The translations under genes were made by a program, and so were the position numbers. The notes below the pieces were generated by a model. The model had not been told where the DNA came from. It saw only the letters and a program-made list of their open reading frames with translations, and searched no databases. Below are positions 11,300-22,240 of a stretch of DNA of 64,000 bases, piece by piece. Source of the stretch: Siphonodentalium dalli (Eukaryota > Mollusca > Scaphopoda > Gadilida > Siphonodentaliidae); contig CP136069.1 in NCBI GenBank assembly GCA_032622095.1, positions 81,614,958 through 81,678,957 of the forward strand, given 5' to 3'. Numbering within the stretch: the stretch's first letter is position 1; every line of letters begins with the position of its first letter.

Positions 11300-11560
11300 A
11301 AACTCTTGGAACTTTTTATGTTTTGACAGGGAACCCTTATAAAGTCGAAAAAGTAACGCGGGGAATATATTTCTTCGTTAGTATATATCTGTTCCTTAAT
11401 AATGTACTTCACTGAAGGTGAAGGTCCCAACTCGAAATTGCATGCTTTTCTGTGACTTTTCTGAGTCGATATCGCAATAAACATTATTATCCATTTGGGT
11501 TTGTCAAAATACTTAAAAAGATAACACTGGTTAGTTGTAGGTGGGTTATGTAACTGGGTG
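11300..11560. repeat. Interspersed repeat related to 28780-29085
   Basis: ACAGGGAACCCTTATAAAG..., ATGTACTTCACTGAAGGTG and GTGACTTTTCTGAGTCGAT have ordered counterparts at 28800-28950. The 28.8-kb copy is a fold-back; this one seems to be one arm only. Confidence 0.6.
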
Positions 11561-11719
11561 ATTATACGGTAACTGAGCAAGTTTAGTATCCCGGTACATC
11601 ATAAATACAAACTTCGTTCTGTGGTGTATGATAGGGCACACTATGTGTAGTTAGACAGAAATATTCGAGAAATGTGGTTGGTAAAAATTATTTGCTGATT
11701 ATTTTCTCATTTTGTCTGT

Positions 11720-14705
11720 TTTAGACCGTTAGTGTAAACCAGAAACGTCATTACACTAACGCACTTTATCATCATTTCAAGTAGGCACAACATGTATAGT
11801 TACGAAGATATGGCCATGTATTATGGTTATTCGCGTTCCTTGGCAACTTCGCAATTTTCGAAGTGCCGGGGAGGTTCTAGTTCTGAAAATGAAAGCTTCA
11901 TCTGAATTTTCGAGGCACAAACATGTGTATTTTTTCGCCCAATCTTCGGAACACTTCTTGAATATTCTCGGACGTAACCACTTTCATGGGGAATAATGAT
12001 TCATATTATATTAAACACCCACGAATAAGAATAAATCGATGGAATGGGAGATTCATTGTGTTATATATTTCGGATAACTCAGCTGATAACCCTTAGCGTT
12101 AGTGTAATGACGATTTTGTTAGTGTAATGACGCACCGTGAGTGTAATGACGTTATATCCTCCTGTTGGACAGTAGATGGCTGATGAAATGACCATGCGAC
12201 ACCAGTGGTGCATGTACATATTATACGATACCTATTATAACCATTTATATGTGTTTTGGGGTATAAGTGTGGACATTATGATGAACAGAGAGGTATGTTG
12301 CTGTCAGATGTGTAACAAGCCCGTGGCTAATCCGATACTTCTACTGATGGTTAGTGGTCGCTATTGACCATCAGCAGAAGGCTTTGATTTGGATTATCCC
12401 GTAGCCAGCTTTTGTGGTGCACGGGCGGTTACGAATCTGATGCCGAATGTGCGTAGTGTAGAGTAAGAGGTTGTGCGTGTGGCCCCATAATGCGATTGGG
12501 TCCGGTGCCCACCCCATGCAGCGCCCCTGGGAAAATATGTGTATACGCAGTGCACCGAGAGCGATTCTGGGCCTCAATTTCGAATCTCTAATTGAGAATA
12601 ACAATCGGTTTAAGGTGCCAATATAGAAGCTAAATTCCTGGGCGGCCTCCATCGGGGAACTTTGTGAAAAATCACTGCTTTGATATGATTCTGGAGCCCA
12701 TCAGTGTCAATTTCGATTTTCTATAGTTCATTGAAAATGCAATCAATTAAAGATGTCAATGAAGCCAAATTGCGTCAATGCGTGGTGCGCGAAATAAGGG
12801 GCCCGGTGTGGGCCTTCCCTGGAATTTTTGTTGTAAACGTCAATGTTCTGACAGCTATTCCGAACCCATATGAAGCGTCAACTTCGAGTTTCTAACTCAG
12901 GAAAAATATAGAAGTTTAAAGGAGACCAGGGTTTCACGTTCTAAACTTATGAGTGTTCGCGAGAGTTACTTCGTGCGGATTGCCTTCTCCCTTAAAGTGC
13001 TGAAAAATCCTTTGAGCTTCCACACATCCCCTCTCCAACAAAAATCTGGTGATGAAAGGGAACAACTGGATACATAATTGCGGAGACAACCTTCCCACCA
13101 TTTATTCCCGTCCATGCCCGTTAAACACAAGTTAATTGTTACATGTATGTATCTTCGAGGATGGGGATAATTTTCCCGGGTATGGGTTGTCATAACATTT
13201 GCTGGCCTTCTCCACACGTAAACAGTGATGGGCGAAATCAGATACAGCTCAGGATATTTTGGTCCGAGAAACCTTATGAAGATAATCGAACTATTATGTG
13301 TGTTATATGAAAATGACAACACTCTACTCTTTTTTAGAATGTTAAATGACAACTTGGAACTAGGTATATTAGCAACTAACCCGAATTGTTTCTGACCGCA
13401 GAAGGACCATGGCGCTGTTACATGGTGTAAATACCAGGTACCCATAGTTAGGCCGTGGACTCAGCTGCCTATATGTATATCATGCACATTGTCTGTAGTA
13501 TATCATGGATTCATAGGATGTCCATGTGTACTCTAGGTTATATGGACACATCGGACAGTTATGCCACGTATCCACCTACACATATATATATTTGACCAAT
13601 GCCCTATATAAAGATCATGGGTGCATGGTGGTCCCTTTGAATATTCCATGCACCAATGCCACCATGCTGCAGGCTGGCCATGGACCGGGGGTCATATATG
13701 TAGGTCATGGGACACAGGTCGATAAAGGTATGATATGACATTGTACCCAAGAATGAGCAGGTGTCTATACGTAGGGCATTTATGGACACAGCCCCGTATA
13801 CATGATATATCTACGTCATGGACAGAGAAAAGTATGTTGACGATGCCTTTGTGGAAAGAAAAATAATTGTTTTCATCGACAAAATGCTACATGGTGCAGT
13901 TTAGTTTGTTCAAATTGCCATAATAGCAGTAATATGTCATATTTCGATTTCGAGTATGTCCCTAGCAACCGTTATCACCCTGGTAGGTAAGAAATATGGT
14001 AATTTTCCTGTCAGATCCACAATGACAACAACTATTATAATTGTTTTCACCATTAAAATGATACATGGCGTATTTTAGTTTGTTAAAACTGCCATAATAT
14101 TAGTCATATGTGCTTTTATTCGATGTTGGGCAGTTGCCTAGCAACAGTTGCTAAGGAAGGACCTGCCGCCATTGCCTCCATATCTGAAAATGATGAGTAG
14201 TGCACGGGGAACATATATGCCAAGTTTCATAATTGTATCACATTTTGCACAATTGTTGCACCATGAGCCTGGACTATAATGAAAACCTCGTTATTACACC
14301 AACGCAGCGTCATTACATTAACACAAACAACGTTAGTGTAATGACGCGTTGGTGTAATGACGATTTCGCGTTCATCATGTGATAACATTTTTGAATATCG
14401 ACAATCAAACCAATCAACTAGTTTATGAACACGCTTACCTCAGACGCTTTTATCAAAACTGTTTAATGTTCAGTCAATGCATATAGTATAGTGTTCCGCG
14501 TTAGTGTAATGACGGTGAATAAATATACGGTACAAAATCCGGCGATTCAAGTTAATTTCCCTGAGAATTTCACGAATACTCAGGAAACATATTTTTTTAT
14601 TGTTAACATGGAAGTTTCCATTCACGTTGCGACAGATGTGATATACAACTGACACCAAAGGGAAACGTGGCAACCCAGTTTAGGCTCGCGTTAGTGTAAT
14701 GATTC
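11720..14705. repeat. Region with dispersed GTTAGTGTAATGACG motifs
   Basis: The motif or its reverse complement occurs about 11 times: near 11727 (partial), 11750, 12097, 12117, 12138, 14291 (partial), 14311, 14331, 14347, 14501 and 14690. Copies cluster near both edges and are absent from the middle 2 kb. This arrangement resembles subterminal binding repeats of a DNA transposon, but I could not find clean termini or a transposase. Confidence 0.6.
12160..14280. other. Spacer between motif clusters; no identified gene
   Basis: The longest frames are 159 codons (12966-13445, minus) and 93 codons (12371-12652, minus). Neither shows a domain, signal peptide or repeat signature that I recognise. 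13500-13810 holds overlapping short inverted repeats around GCATGGTGG and CCACCATGC. Confidence 0.45.
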
Positions 14706-15190
14706 TGGATCATGGGACAACGTTTTTGGGATAAATAAATAGCTTTTTGTTGGATGCTTCTTTGGTATCTCTGTATACTTTTGGTGGCATTATATTCCTT
14801 GCAAAATTCCACACCAGAAGGTGGATTTCGGTTTTGAATACACATTCACCAGTGCGTAAGAAAATCGGAGAAATTGGGCGTGTCTGCTCTGGGACATGCA
14901 GTTTCGTTGTATCTTGCCGGTTATCGTCATGCCTAAGACCCATACCGGAGTATGGTAGTCATTTAATTTTGGTATCTAATTAATGCCTGGATTCTCAGTT
15001 TTAAAATGATGGCCATTGTACTTGCTCGTGATGAGCAGTGCTTGTCTTGTGGTGAATTGTGCCCATTAATTGGACAGTGTTTTGCTCAGTTACCGTAGAA
15101 TCACCAACTGCATGTTATTACAACACATCAGAACCAACAGAATGTCATATAAATACCTGTGTCATTTTACTTCCAGTATCAGTTGTCAGT

Positions 15191-16978
15191 ATGGAGCTTT
15201 CAGTTGAAGATACGTTCAAAAATGAGTTATATAAGAAATATGATTCTCTGAAAAAGGTACTTATACCAAAACCAGAGTACTTTTCGTTGATAGATGAACT
15301 GAAACAAATAAGTGGACAATCATCATCTAAGTCGCACCATGCGTATTATCTGCTGTCCAAGTATGAGATTCTTCAATGTGGTGATGTTGAAAAGTAGGAT
15401 AAGACATCGCAAAACCAACGATGACCCAATAGAGTATTTCGTGACCATCGAAGAGACATTTGATGTCATCAAACGTGCCTACATTGCTACTGGCCATGGT
15501 GGCCGCGATCGGATGTTGAAGGAGTTAGGCAAGAAGTATGCCAATGTCACCAGGGATTCCATTGAGCTGTTTAAGACAATGTGATTTGACTGTCAGCGAA
15601 AACGTGTTCGACCGATGATAAAGGGTGTGGTTGTTAGGCCGATTTTGTCTAAAGAGTTCTCCGCTCGTAGTCAAGTTGACCTCATCGATATGCAGTCGCT
15701 ACCGCATGGTTCTTTCAAATGGATTATGGTGTAACAGGATCATCTAACAAAGTTCTGTGTTATCCGCACACTGACACCAAAACGAGCTTCGGATGTTGCC
15801 TACCATCTCTTGGACATATTTCTGTTATTCGGTGCGCCGCATATTCTACAGAGCGACAACGGTTCAGAATTCACAGCTCAAATCATTTCTGATTTGAAGG
15901 AGTTGTGGCCAGAGCTAGTGATAGTACATGGTAAACCACGTCACCCACAAAGTCAAGGATCTGTTGAACGTGCGAATTATGACATCATAGACATGCTTGT
16001 CGCCTGGATGAGTGAAAACGATACCGCTGATTGGACTAGTGGCATCAAATTTGTCCAGTTTCGTAAGAACTCGAGTTTTAATGCGGGCATCAAACAGTCA
16101 CCCTATGCAACCGTATTCGGCGTCGAAGCCAGACTCGGTTTGACATCTTCGTCATTGCCACATGAAGTCATTCTGAAACTACAAACAGAAGATGACTTGC
16201 TTTCAGTTCTATCCAACCGTTCAGCTCAACCAGAAACGACGACACATCAACTGGAATTAACGACCCCTCAACCAGAAACGACGACTCGTCAATCAACGAC
16301 TCCTCAACCAGAAACGACGACTCTTCAACCAGAAGCGACGACTTCTCAACTAGAATCAATGACTACTCAACCAGAAACGACTACTCCTCAACCAGAAACG
16401 ACGACTCCTCAACTAGAATCAACGACTGCTCAACCAGAAACGACGACTCCTCAACCGGAAACTACGACAACAGAAACTACGAAACAACTAGAACCAACGA
16501 GCAACATAGCCAATAAAAGACAACTTGCAATTGCAGCACAGCAGGAACAAGCCGAACGTGTGGTAAAGCGAAGCCGGGTGATTCTGAAGGATGGTTCCGT
16601 TGGTGACAACGTGGCAGTTCCCATTCCATCTGTTGACAGGGGACGTGGTGATCCAAGAAACACTTTAGGTGTTATCACAGCTGTAGACAATGGACAATAT
16701 ACCATCGGTTGCCCTTCAGGTATTTTGAAGGGAAAATACAGTCGACACCAGTTTGATTTATGTCCCCAGCGGCTTCTGAGTGAATCGGACATCAAAGGTG
16801 ATAGCAGTGTGTCCCTTCGACAAGCCAACAAAAAAGAGTCTCAACACGGTGGTCAGGGTTTCGTGAAGTGCAATTGTAATGGACCCAAGAGATGTAAGAG
16901 TAAGCGATGTGCTTATTTCAAGAATAATGTTTTATGTAATAGTAGATGTCACAACAGTGTCAATTGTTCTAATAAATG
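15191..16978 (+). pseudogene. KRBA2-like DDE integrase, broken copy
   Basis: A transposon-derived integrase of the type annotated KRAB-A domain-containing protein 2-like in invertebrates. The N-terminal part (ATG 15191) is in another frame until a frameshift near 15394. One frame then carries the rest, with stops at 15582 (TGA) and 15732 (TAA). A zinc-finger-like region (GHGGRDRMLKEL) precedes the integrase core. Catalytic candidates are present: Asp 15678 (QVDLIDMQ), Asp 15855 (QSDNGSEF) and Glu 15966 (GSVERAN), with 36 residues between the last two. Then come FGVEARLGL, about 90 residues rich in PQPETTT repeats, a conserved DNVAVPIPSVDRG block, and a C-terminal CxC-type cluster. The 389-codon 3' frame is intact. 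Single exon. The integrase assignment is firm; the subfamily name rests on family memory. Confidence 0.85.
16222..16497 (+). repeat. PQPETTT low-complexity tract in the integrase
   Basis: Imperfect repeats of CAACCAGAAACGACGACT encode Pro-Gln-Pro-Glu-Thr-Thr-Thr. The tract separates the catalytic core from the C-terminal blocks and probably acts as a flexible linker. Several units read QLEST instead of QPETT. Confidence 0.9.
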
Positions 16979-17052
16979 ATAATATTATGTGTCACATAAG
17001 CATGATGTGTTATAATTTTGTGTTGCGTGTTTTGATTATTCATTTTTGTTAT

Positions 17053-17070
17053 AATAAACATAAATAAATA
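17053..17070 (+). terminator. Overlapping AATAAA poly(A) signals
   Basis: Two AATAAA hexamers lie 75-90 bp after the integrase stop codon, in a very AT-rich stretch, on the same strand. They fit the 3' end of the ancestral transcription unit. Activity is not shown by the sequence. Confidence 0.5.
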
Positions 17071-17115
17071 TGAAATATCGTTCAGTTATTTTTTTTTAAA
17101 CCCATAAATACTCTT

Positions 17116-17257
17116 CAGTCATTTGGCCAAATGACTGGTGGTCAATTTCAGTCATCTGGCCAAATGACTGAATTTTTTAGGCATTTGGCCAAATGACTGG
17201 CGGTCACAGGCATTTCACCAAAATGACTGAAAATTTTAGGCATTTGGCCAAATGACT
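17116..17257. repeat. Five palindromic boxes at ~30-bp spacing
   Basis: The core CATTTGGCCAAATG occurs in full or near-full form starting at about 17116, 17149, 17180, 17209 and 17239. The outermost copies extend to a 22-bp palindrome (CAGT...ACTG). The fourth copy has CACC in place of GGCC. The boxes begin about 140 bp after the integrase stop codon. Confidence 0.95.
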
Positions 17258-17261
17258 CATT

Positions 17262-18057
17262 TTACATATTGACTGTAACATATAATTTGAAGAAAAAAAG
17301 TGTGTGCGTCTATCCTTTGCTTTGTTTATATCAAGCAATACAATATTTACACCAACTGATGATTCTTAGAAACTTAAAAGTTAAAATCAACATGACATCC
17401 AATATTGAAGAACCAAACTGCACTAAAGCTACCTGCATCCTATACGTATGCGATTCTGGGAAGGATCCAAGAACATTATTTTATATTGTTTTAACGACTT
17501 AATCATAAAGTAATACCGAGAAGATAACGTAGAGTAGTAACTCTTCTTCTAACGGGAATCGTCGTGAAAATTAAACAGGTTGAACATAGAAGCCCGTGTA
17601 GCGAACAACTTTGAAGATAATTTGTAATGAAGTACACTTTAAATTTATAAACTAACGAGCATGTTTTTTGCGCGATAGCGCGCAGGTAATTACTTTTTGC
17701 AACCGAGCAATTTTTATCAGTGCACAGTCAGTTCCACCCTGCTTGCCAGGTTTGTTCTCAACTTTGGGGGAGTTGGGGAAACTTTCAAACGCCACCGTAT
17801 GTAATGACATGGGTAGGTTTGACCCATTATTTCATTGCGTCATGAAATACGCAATACACCAGATCGTTAAAGTTATTTTGGAGAAGGTTGCGTCGACTGG
17901 GTCACCTTCTATATACATCACACCGATCCCTCGAAAACGCGCATCGTTTTACATGTTGCCAACGGCAACGGGGCATATTCAATGACATATGGCACATCTT
18001 AAAGTTTTATTATGCTTATTCTGAATCGTCACGTAAAATTGTAGCTACGTGTATATA
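17262..18057. other. Unassigned spacer
   Basis: Short frames only, with no recognisable gene or repeat boundary. Confidence 0.4.
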
Positions 18058-18781
18058 TCTATTATATATTTTGGAAGATCTGTCTGTGTATCTGTGGTCT
18101 GTGGTATGTGTGTGTGTTCGCGATGAACTCGAAAACGGCCGACCCGATTTCGATGAAACTTCGTATGTGAGCATACTATCGGTCGGGAAGTGGCATAGGC
18201 ATATTAATTTTCAGATCCGAGGTCAACTTTTCACGTGCCGAGGTCAAATCTGTTTTTACGCCGTTTTGCGCTAATATATTTGAGTTCGGTGCTCACAAAT
18301 CGATTCGATATAGCGCGAATAATAAATTGCCAGTCATATAATTTGCACGGTTAGAATCTGTGGCGCTTCATCTTTCCAATGATGTATCACGCGCCTGTGT
18401 ACGTTTAAAGTTTCTACCTTAATTATCGGGAAGAACGCAGGACAATGCTTCGCTCATCGAAAAACATTCCGTAAATATATTACACTGTCAACAGATCGTG
18501 ACGTGATCGCGTTTAACTCTTAACCGGCCGATGTCGCGTTAACTCATCACCGGCCGAGGTATCCGCAAATGACATTGGGCAATATATATATCTCGGAAAC
18601 GGGTGGAGCTATCGACTTGAAATTTGGTATGTGAATGTATCTTGCCCCGGATACGAATTTTATCGCGTCGCCGAGCCAGTGCGACGCCAGCTTCGCGCAT
18701 GCGCAGACCAGATATCGGAAACGGGTGGAGCTATCGACTTTGGTTTTTGAATAGCCCGGACGAAGTCGGGTCACCTTCTAG
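18058..18781 (+). mobile_element. Non-autonomous Helitron-like element
   Basis: Starts A^TCTATTATATATTTTGGAAG and ends with GCCCGgacgaagtCGGGT followed by CACCTT and CTAG^T. The right third carries about 1.5 units of the 122-bp repeat seen at 8185-9000; the left part shares GAACTCGAAAACGGCC with the Helitrons to its right. No coding capacity. Confidence 0.85.
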
Positions 18782-18795
18782 TGTTATATATAATA

Positions 18796-19531
18796 GTAGA
18801 AGGTGACCCGACTTCGTCCGGGCTTTGACCTTGATTTGTCCATTTTGAAGGTCAAGGTCAAGTGGGGTAACGATTTGACCAGTCCAAAACACTGCCCGGA
18901 CAAAAGTACCCGACAAACGTGCCCGTCGAAATCCATCCGGTTTTACCCGATTTGACCTTGAATTGATCATTTTGAAGGTCAAGGTCAGGTCGGGGTCACG
19001 ACTCGACCCGTCCAAAACACTCAGTGGACAAAAGTAACCCCACGTATCAAATTTCGTCGAAATCCGATCAAAATTGGCGATATGACCTTGAATTGACCCG
19101 ATTTCAAGGTCAAAGTCACGTCGCATGGGCAAATGAATATGCTTATGAGACTCCACATACGAAAGTACCCCCACATACCAAGTTTCATCGAAATCCCGTG
19201 ATATTCGGGCGTTTTACCTTGAAATTACCCGATTTCAAGGTCAAGGTCACGTCGCACGGGCAAATTAATAGGTTTATGCCACTCCCCGGCCTTATGTACC
19301 CCCACATACCAAGTTTCATCGAAATCCCGTGATATTCGGGCGTTTGACCTTGAAATTACCCGATTCCAAGGTCAAGGTCACGTCGCACGGACAAATTAAT
19401 AGGCCCATGCCCGTTCCCGGCCGAAAATACCCCCACATACCAAGTTTCATCGAAATCGGTTCGGCCGTTTTCGAGTCCATCGCGAACACACACTCAGACA
19501 CACAGACATATCTTCCAAAATATATAATAGA
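18796..19531 (-). mobile_element. Non-autonomous Helitron-like element, minus strand
   Basis: Read on the minus strand it starts TCTATTATATATTTTGGAAG (right edge 19531) and ends with the GCCCGGACGAAGTCGGGTC hairpin at the left edge, where the terminal CTAG has become CTAC. The interior contains many TTGACCTTGAA / AAGGTCAAGGTCA phrases and a 131-bp tandem repeat. Its 5' end abuts the CTAG of the next element directly. Confidence 0.8.
19050..19480. repeat. 131-bp tandem repeat, about 3 units
   Basis: AGTTTCATCGAAATC recurs at 19181, 19312 and 19443. Each unit includes ACCTTGAAATTACCCGAT, AAGGTCAAGGTCACGTCGCA and CCCCCACATACCA. A less exact earlier unit precedes 19181. Confidence 0.9.
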
Positions 19532-20245
19532 CTAGAAGGTGACCCGACTTCGTCCGGGCTTTGGCCTTGAATTGACCATTTTGAAGGTCAATGTCAGGTG
19601 GGGTCAAACACCAACACTCCAAAAATGGTGGAAATCGGCCCAGCGGATACCGGGAAATCGGCCCAGCGGATACCGAGATACCCTATGCATCAAATTTCGT
19701 CCGTAAAAATCCGCCAGTTTAACCCGATTTGATTTCCACTCAAGTATATAAACGCGCCTCAAGTTTCAACGTAAAGATAAATTACCATCGGTGCCCGAGA
19801 TATCGCCAAGACGTCTGAAACAGTCATCGGCCGGTTAAGCGTTAACGTGATCTAACGTTATGACCTCTAACGAGGTCATAGAAGTTACGCATTGTTTTTA
19901 TCCTGATGGAAGATAGTACCACTTCTTCTTGATAATTGAGGCAGATAACTAAAACGGATACATACGCATTAATATCGTTGGAAAGAGGAAACACGAAAGA
20001 TTCTCACAGTGTCATTATTATGACTGGCATTTTATTATTCGCGCTGTTTCGAATCGATTTGTAAGCACCGAACTCAAATGAAAGTCCCGTAACACAGCGT
20101 AAAAACATATTTGACCTCGGCACGTGAAAAGTTGACCTCGGATCTGAAAATCAATAGGCCTATGCCACTTCCCGGCCGAAATTACTCCCACATACCCAGT
20201 TTCATCGAAATCGGGTCGGCCGTTTTCGAGTTCATCGCGATCACA

Positions 20246-20289
<44 letters not shown>

Positions 20290-20310
20290 TCTTCCAAAAT
20301 ATATAATAGA
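19532..20310 (-). mobile_element. Non-autonomous Helitron-like element, minus strand
   Basis: On the minus strand it starts A^TCTATTATATATTTTGGAAG at 20310 and ends in the GCCCGGACGAAGTCGGGTC hairpin and CTAG at 19535-19532. It includes a (CA)n tract near its 5' end and copies of the TTGACCTTGAA phrase. It is joined head to tail with the 18796-19531 element with no intervening base. Confidence 0.85.
20242..20287. repeat. (CA)n microsatellite
   Basis: About 20 CA units, almost pure, inside the Helitron 5' region where related copies have CACACACTCAGACACACAGAC. Confidence 0.97.
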
Positions 20311-20440
20311 TGTCACAGCATTTATTTATCAGAATGGAAAGTTTGATCTTGAAGAAGCTATATAAGAGCCCAGGGTCGGAACATTCGCAGATGTGTTTGG
20401 ATTTGATGGTTTCATGCAGTATACTCGGTCAGCGCATTGG

Positions 20441-21332
20441 CACCCCATGCACCCGGATATGCTCGTAGCGGAAGACATGCTCGTAGCGGAATAACCACAT
20501 GGCCCGCGATTTGCACATCGTCTTTAGTTGTCGTAAGTTATTTCATAAAAACACGGTTTATTTTACCTTGATTTTTTTTAAGCGTTAACAGCGATAATCG
20601 GTCTACAGAAATGAGCGGTTGTGGTTTCCGCAATTTGCATATTACTGTTCGATAATCGGGTTTTATACGAAAATTATGACCTGAAATACTTACTCGATAT
20701 AAGTTTTATCAAATTTTAATGAATCTTTGCATTGACACATTATATAACATAAAGTTTCTCAAAGTATGATATCTTAGCTTCAAAATGAACTGGACATGTA
20801 TGCGATGTCAATCATATTAGTGCCCGAAAAATTAGTTTCCATGGAGGCACTCACTTGATTTTGGGGCATGTCTATAGCAAACGTAAAACCACTGCTATGG
20901 ACATACCACATTTTCTTGCTATGACCTGCATATATGGTAATTTTTTACTATGGAAAATGTAGAAACATGACTGAAAATGTTGTCTATTATATTAAGGGAA
21001 TATCCGCAGAAATAGCAATGTATGCAAAGACTATATTGTCTGGGCTGTTACCACAGAAATCGTAATTTTATGTAAGAAATGCAAATTTTGCCACAATTTT
21101 TGGCCTAACTTCCCGGTAAAATAGGATTAAACTGCGTCCATGTTTAAAGAAGTTTGATGTACAGTTGGGTAAATTATAGCCACAAATAGTACCGCCACCG
21201 TCAACCACTGATATGTGTTGGTTTCGGTGCAACATGTGTCTAACCGTGAACGGTGTGCAAATCGCGGGCCATGTGGTTATTCCGCTATACGAGCATGTTT
21301 TCCGCTACGAGCATATCCGGATGCATGGGGTG
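20441..21332. mobile_element. TIR element with 5-bp ATTGG duplication
   Basis: Terminal inverted repeats of about 80 bp start CACCCCATGCAYCCGGATAT, contain GCTCGTAGCGGA twice, and end near GCGATTTGCACA. ATTGG lies directly outside both ends (20436-20440 and 21333-21337). CAC ends with a 5-bp duplication are compatible with a Transib-like element, but the duplication does not match the Transib preference I know (CNNNG). No transposase frame; non-autonomous. Confidence 0.8.
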
Positions 21333-21337
21333 ATTGG

Positions 21338-21924
21338 GGTAGAAATAGGACTCACCAACGGCATGATCTGATCTTATGAAGCAGTTTTTTCACAACCAGT
21401 TCCTAATTTACCAATAAGAAGTGTCTTCTCTTGGGGCCTGTGTGGATTTTAATAGTCGAATTTTCCTTCAATATATAGATACTAGTATGATTGTTTCTCT
21501 CCGCTACGCAATTTGTACTATATATAGAGGCATCAATTGTTCCATTGCTCGGAGTAGCATTCCAGAGTACCAAATTGCTTTCAAAATGTCTGTGTATGCC
21601 GAAGGACATTGCATCGCGGATTACAAATATCATTAAAACTTGTATGCTTTTTGACGATATGCCGGCTTGTAGGTCAATGCGTAGCTCAGATATTGCAGTA
21701 CTCGCGGGGGAATAGGGGATATGACTGAAATCCGTTTAGAAATCTTTAAAGTTCAAATGTTTATTCTCGATATTAATCATATTGATAATGAGATTATGAG
21801 ATATATCAATATATTCACTGCCAGAGAAGGTGTGGTGCGCCACAACAACATTCACCACATCAGCCCACGAGAATAATTACGCGCGCCTGGGCGCTGCCAC
21901 AGCGTTGGGGTTCTATTTATAGAA
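21338..21924. other. Unassigned spacer
   Basis: Frames of 71-76 codons overlap on both strands at 21403-21715, without family motifs. Confidence 0.4.
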
Positions 21925-22240
21925 TGTTAATTATTGGGACACATTAAAAGTTGTAGTGCGACCCCGAGGCCGAGCCCGGTAAAAGGTGTAGTTGAGAATT
22001 TCAATTTCGTTTATTGGCGTTTACATTATGTCAATAATGTTGATTTCTGATTTGTGATAAGCTATGCCAATTACAAATAACAGAAATGAAAAAGATTCTA
22101 TAATTACCATCATGGGTATATAATATATGATCTTGAGTGCGTTACCATTTCTGACTATGGTTTTCTTGTCGTATCTGGTGTGCACAAGAGGCGCAACGTC
22201 GGGACGATGCGCATCTAGAACCCAGCGAATCAACTCAGCT
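21925..22240 (-). repeat. Interspersed repeat with a conserved short frame, copy 1
   Basis: The minus strand encodes HTRYDKKTIVRNGNALKI and the frame stays open upstream (GAAELIRWVLDAHRPD). The same KTIVRNGNALKI peptide recurs at 34100-34140 and 37137-37172. Downstream on this strand come GAAATTGAAATTCTCAACTACACC-like sequence and CCGGGCTCGGCCTCGGGGTCG, matched at 37280-37345. This looks like the coding end plus 3' UTR of an element or retroposed gene that I do not recognise. Confidence 0.55.

Noticed and set aside
12966-13445. 159-codon minus-strand frame as a gene
   Set aside because: No recognisable family, signal peptide or supporting neighbour. A frame of this length is not surprising in 64 kb.
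15810-16978. Intact stand-alone integrase gene starting at 15810
   Set aside because: The first catalytic Asp and the zinc-finger region lie upstream in the same frame behind two stops, so this is the 3' part of a broken gene.
20018-20365. Cys/Val-rich and His/Thr-rich frames
   Set aside because: They are read-outs of the (CA)n tract in a Helitron.
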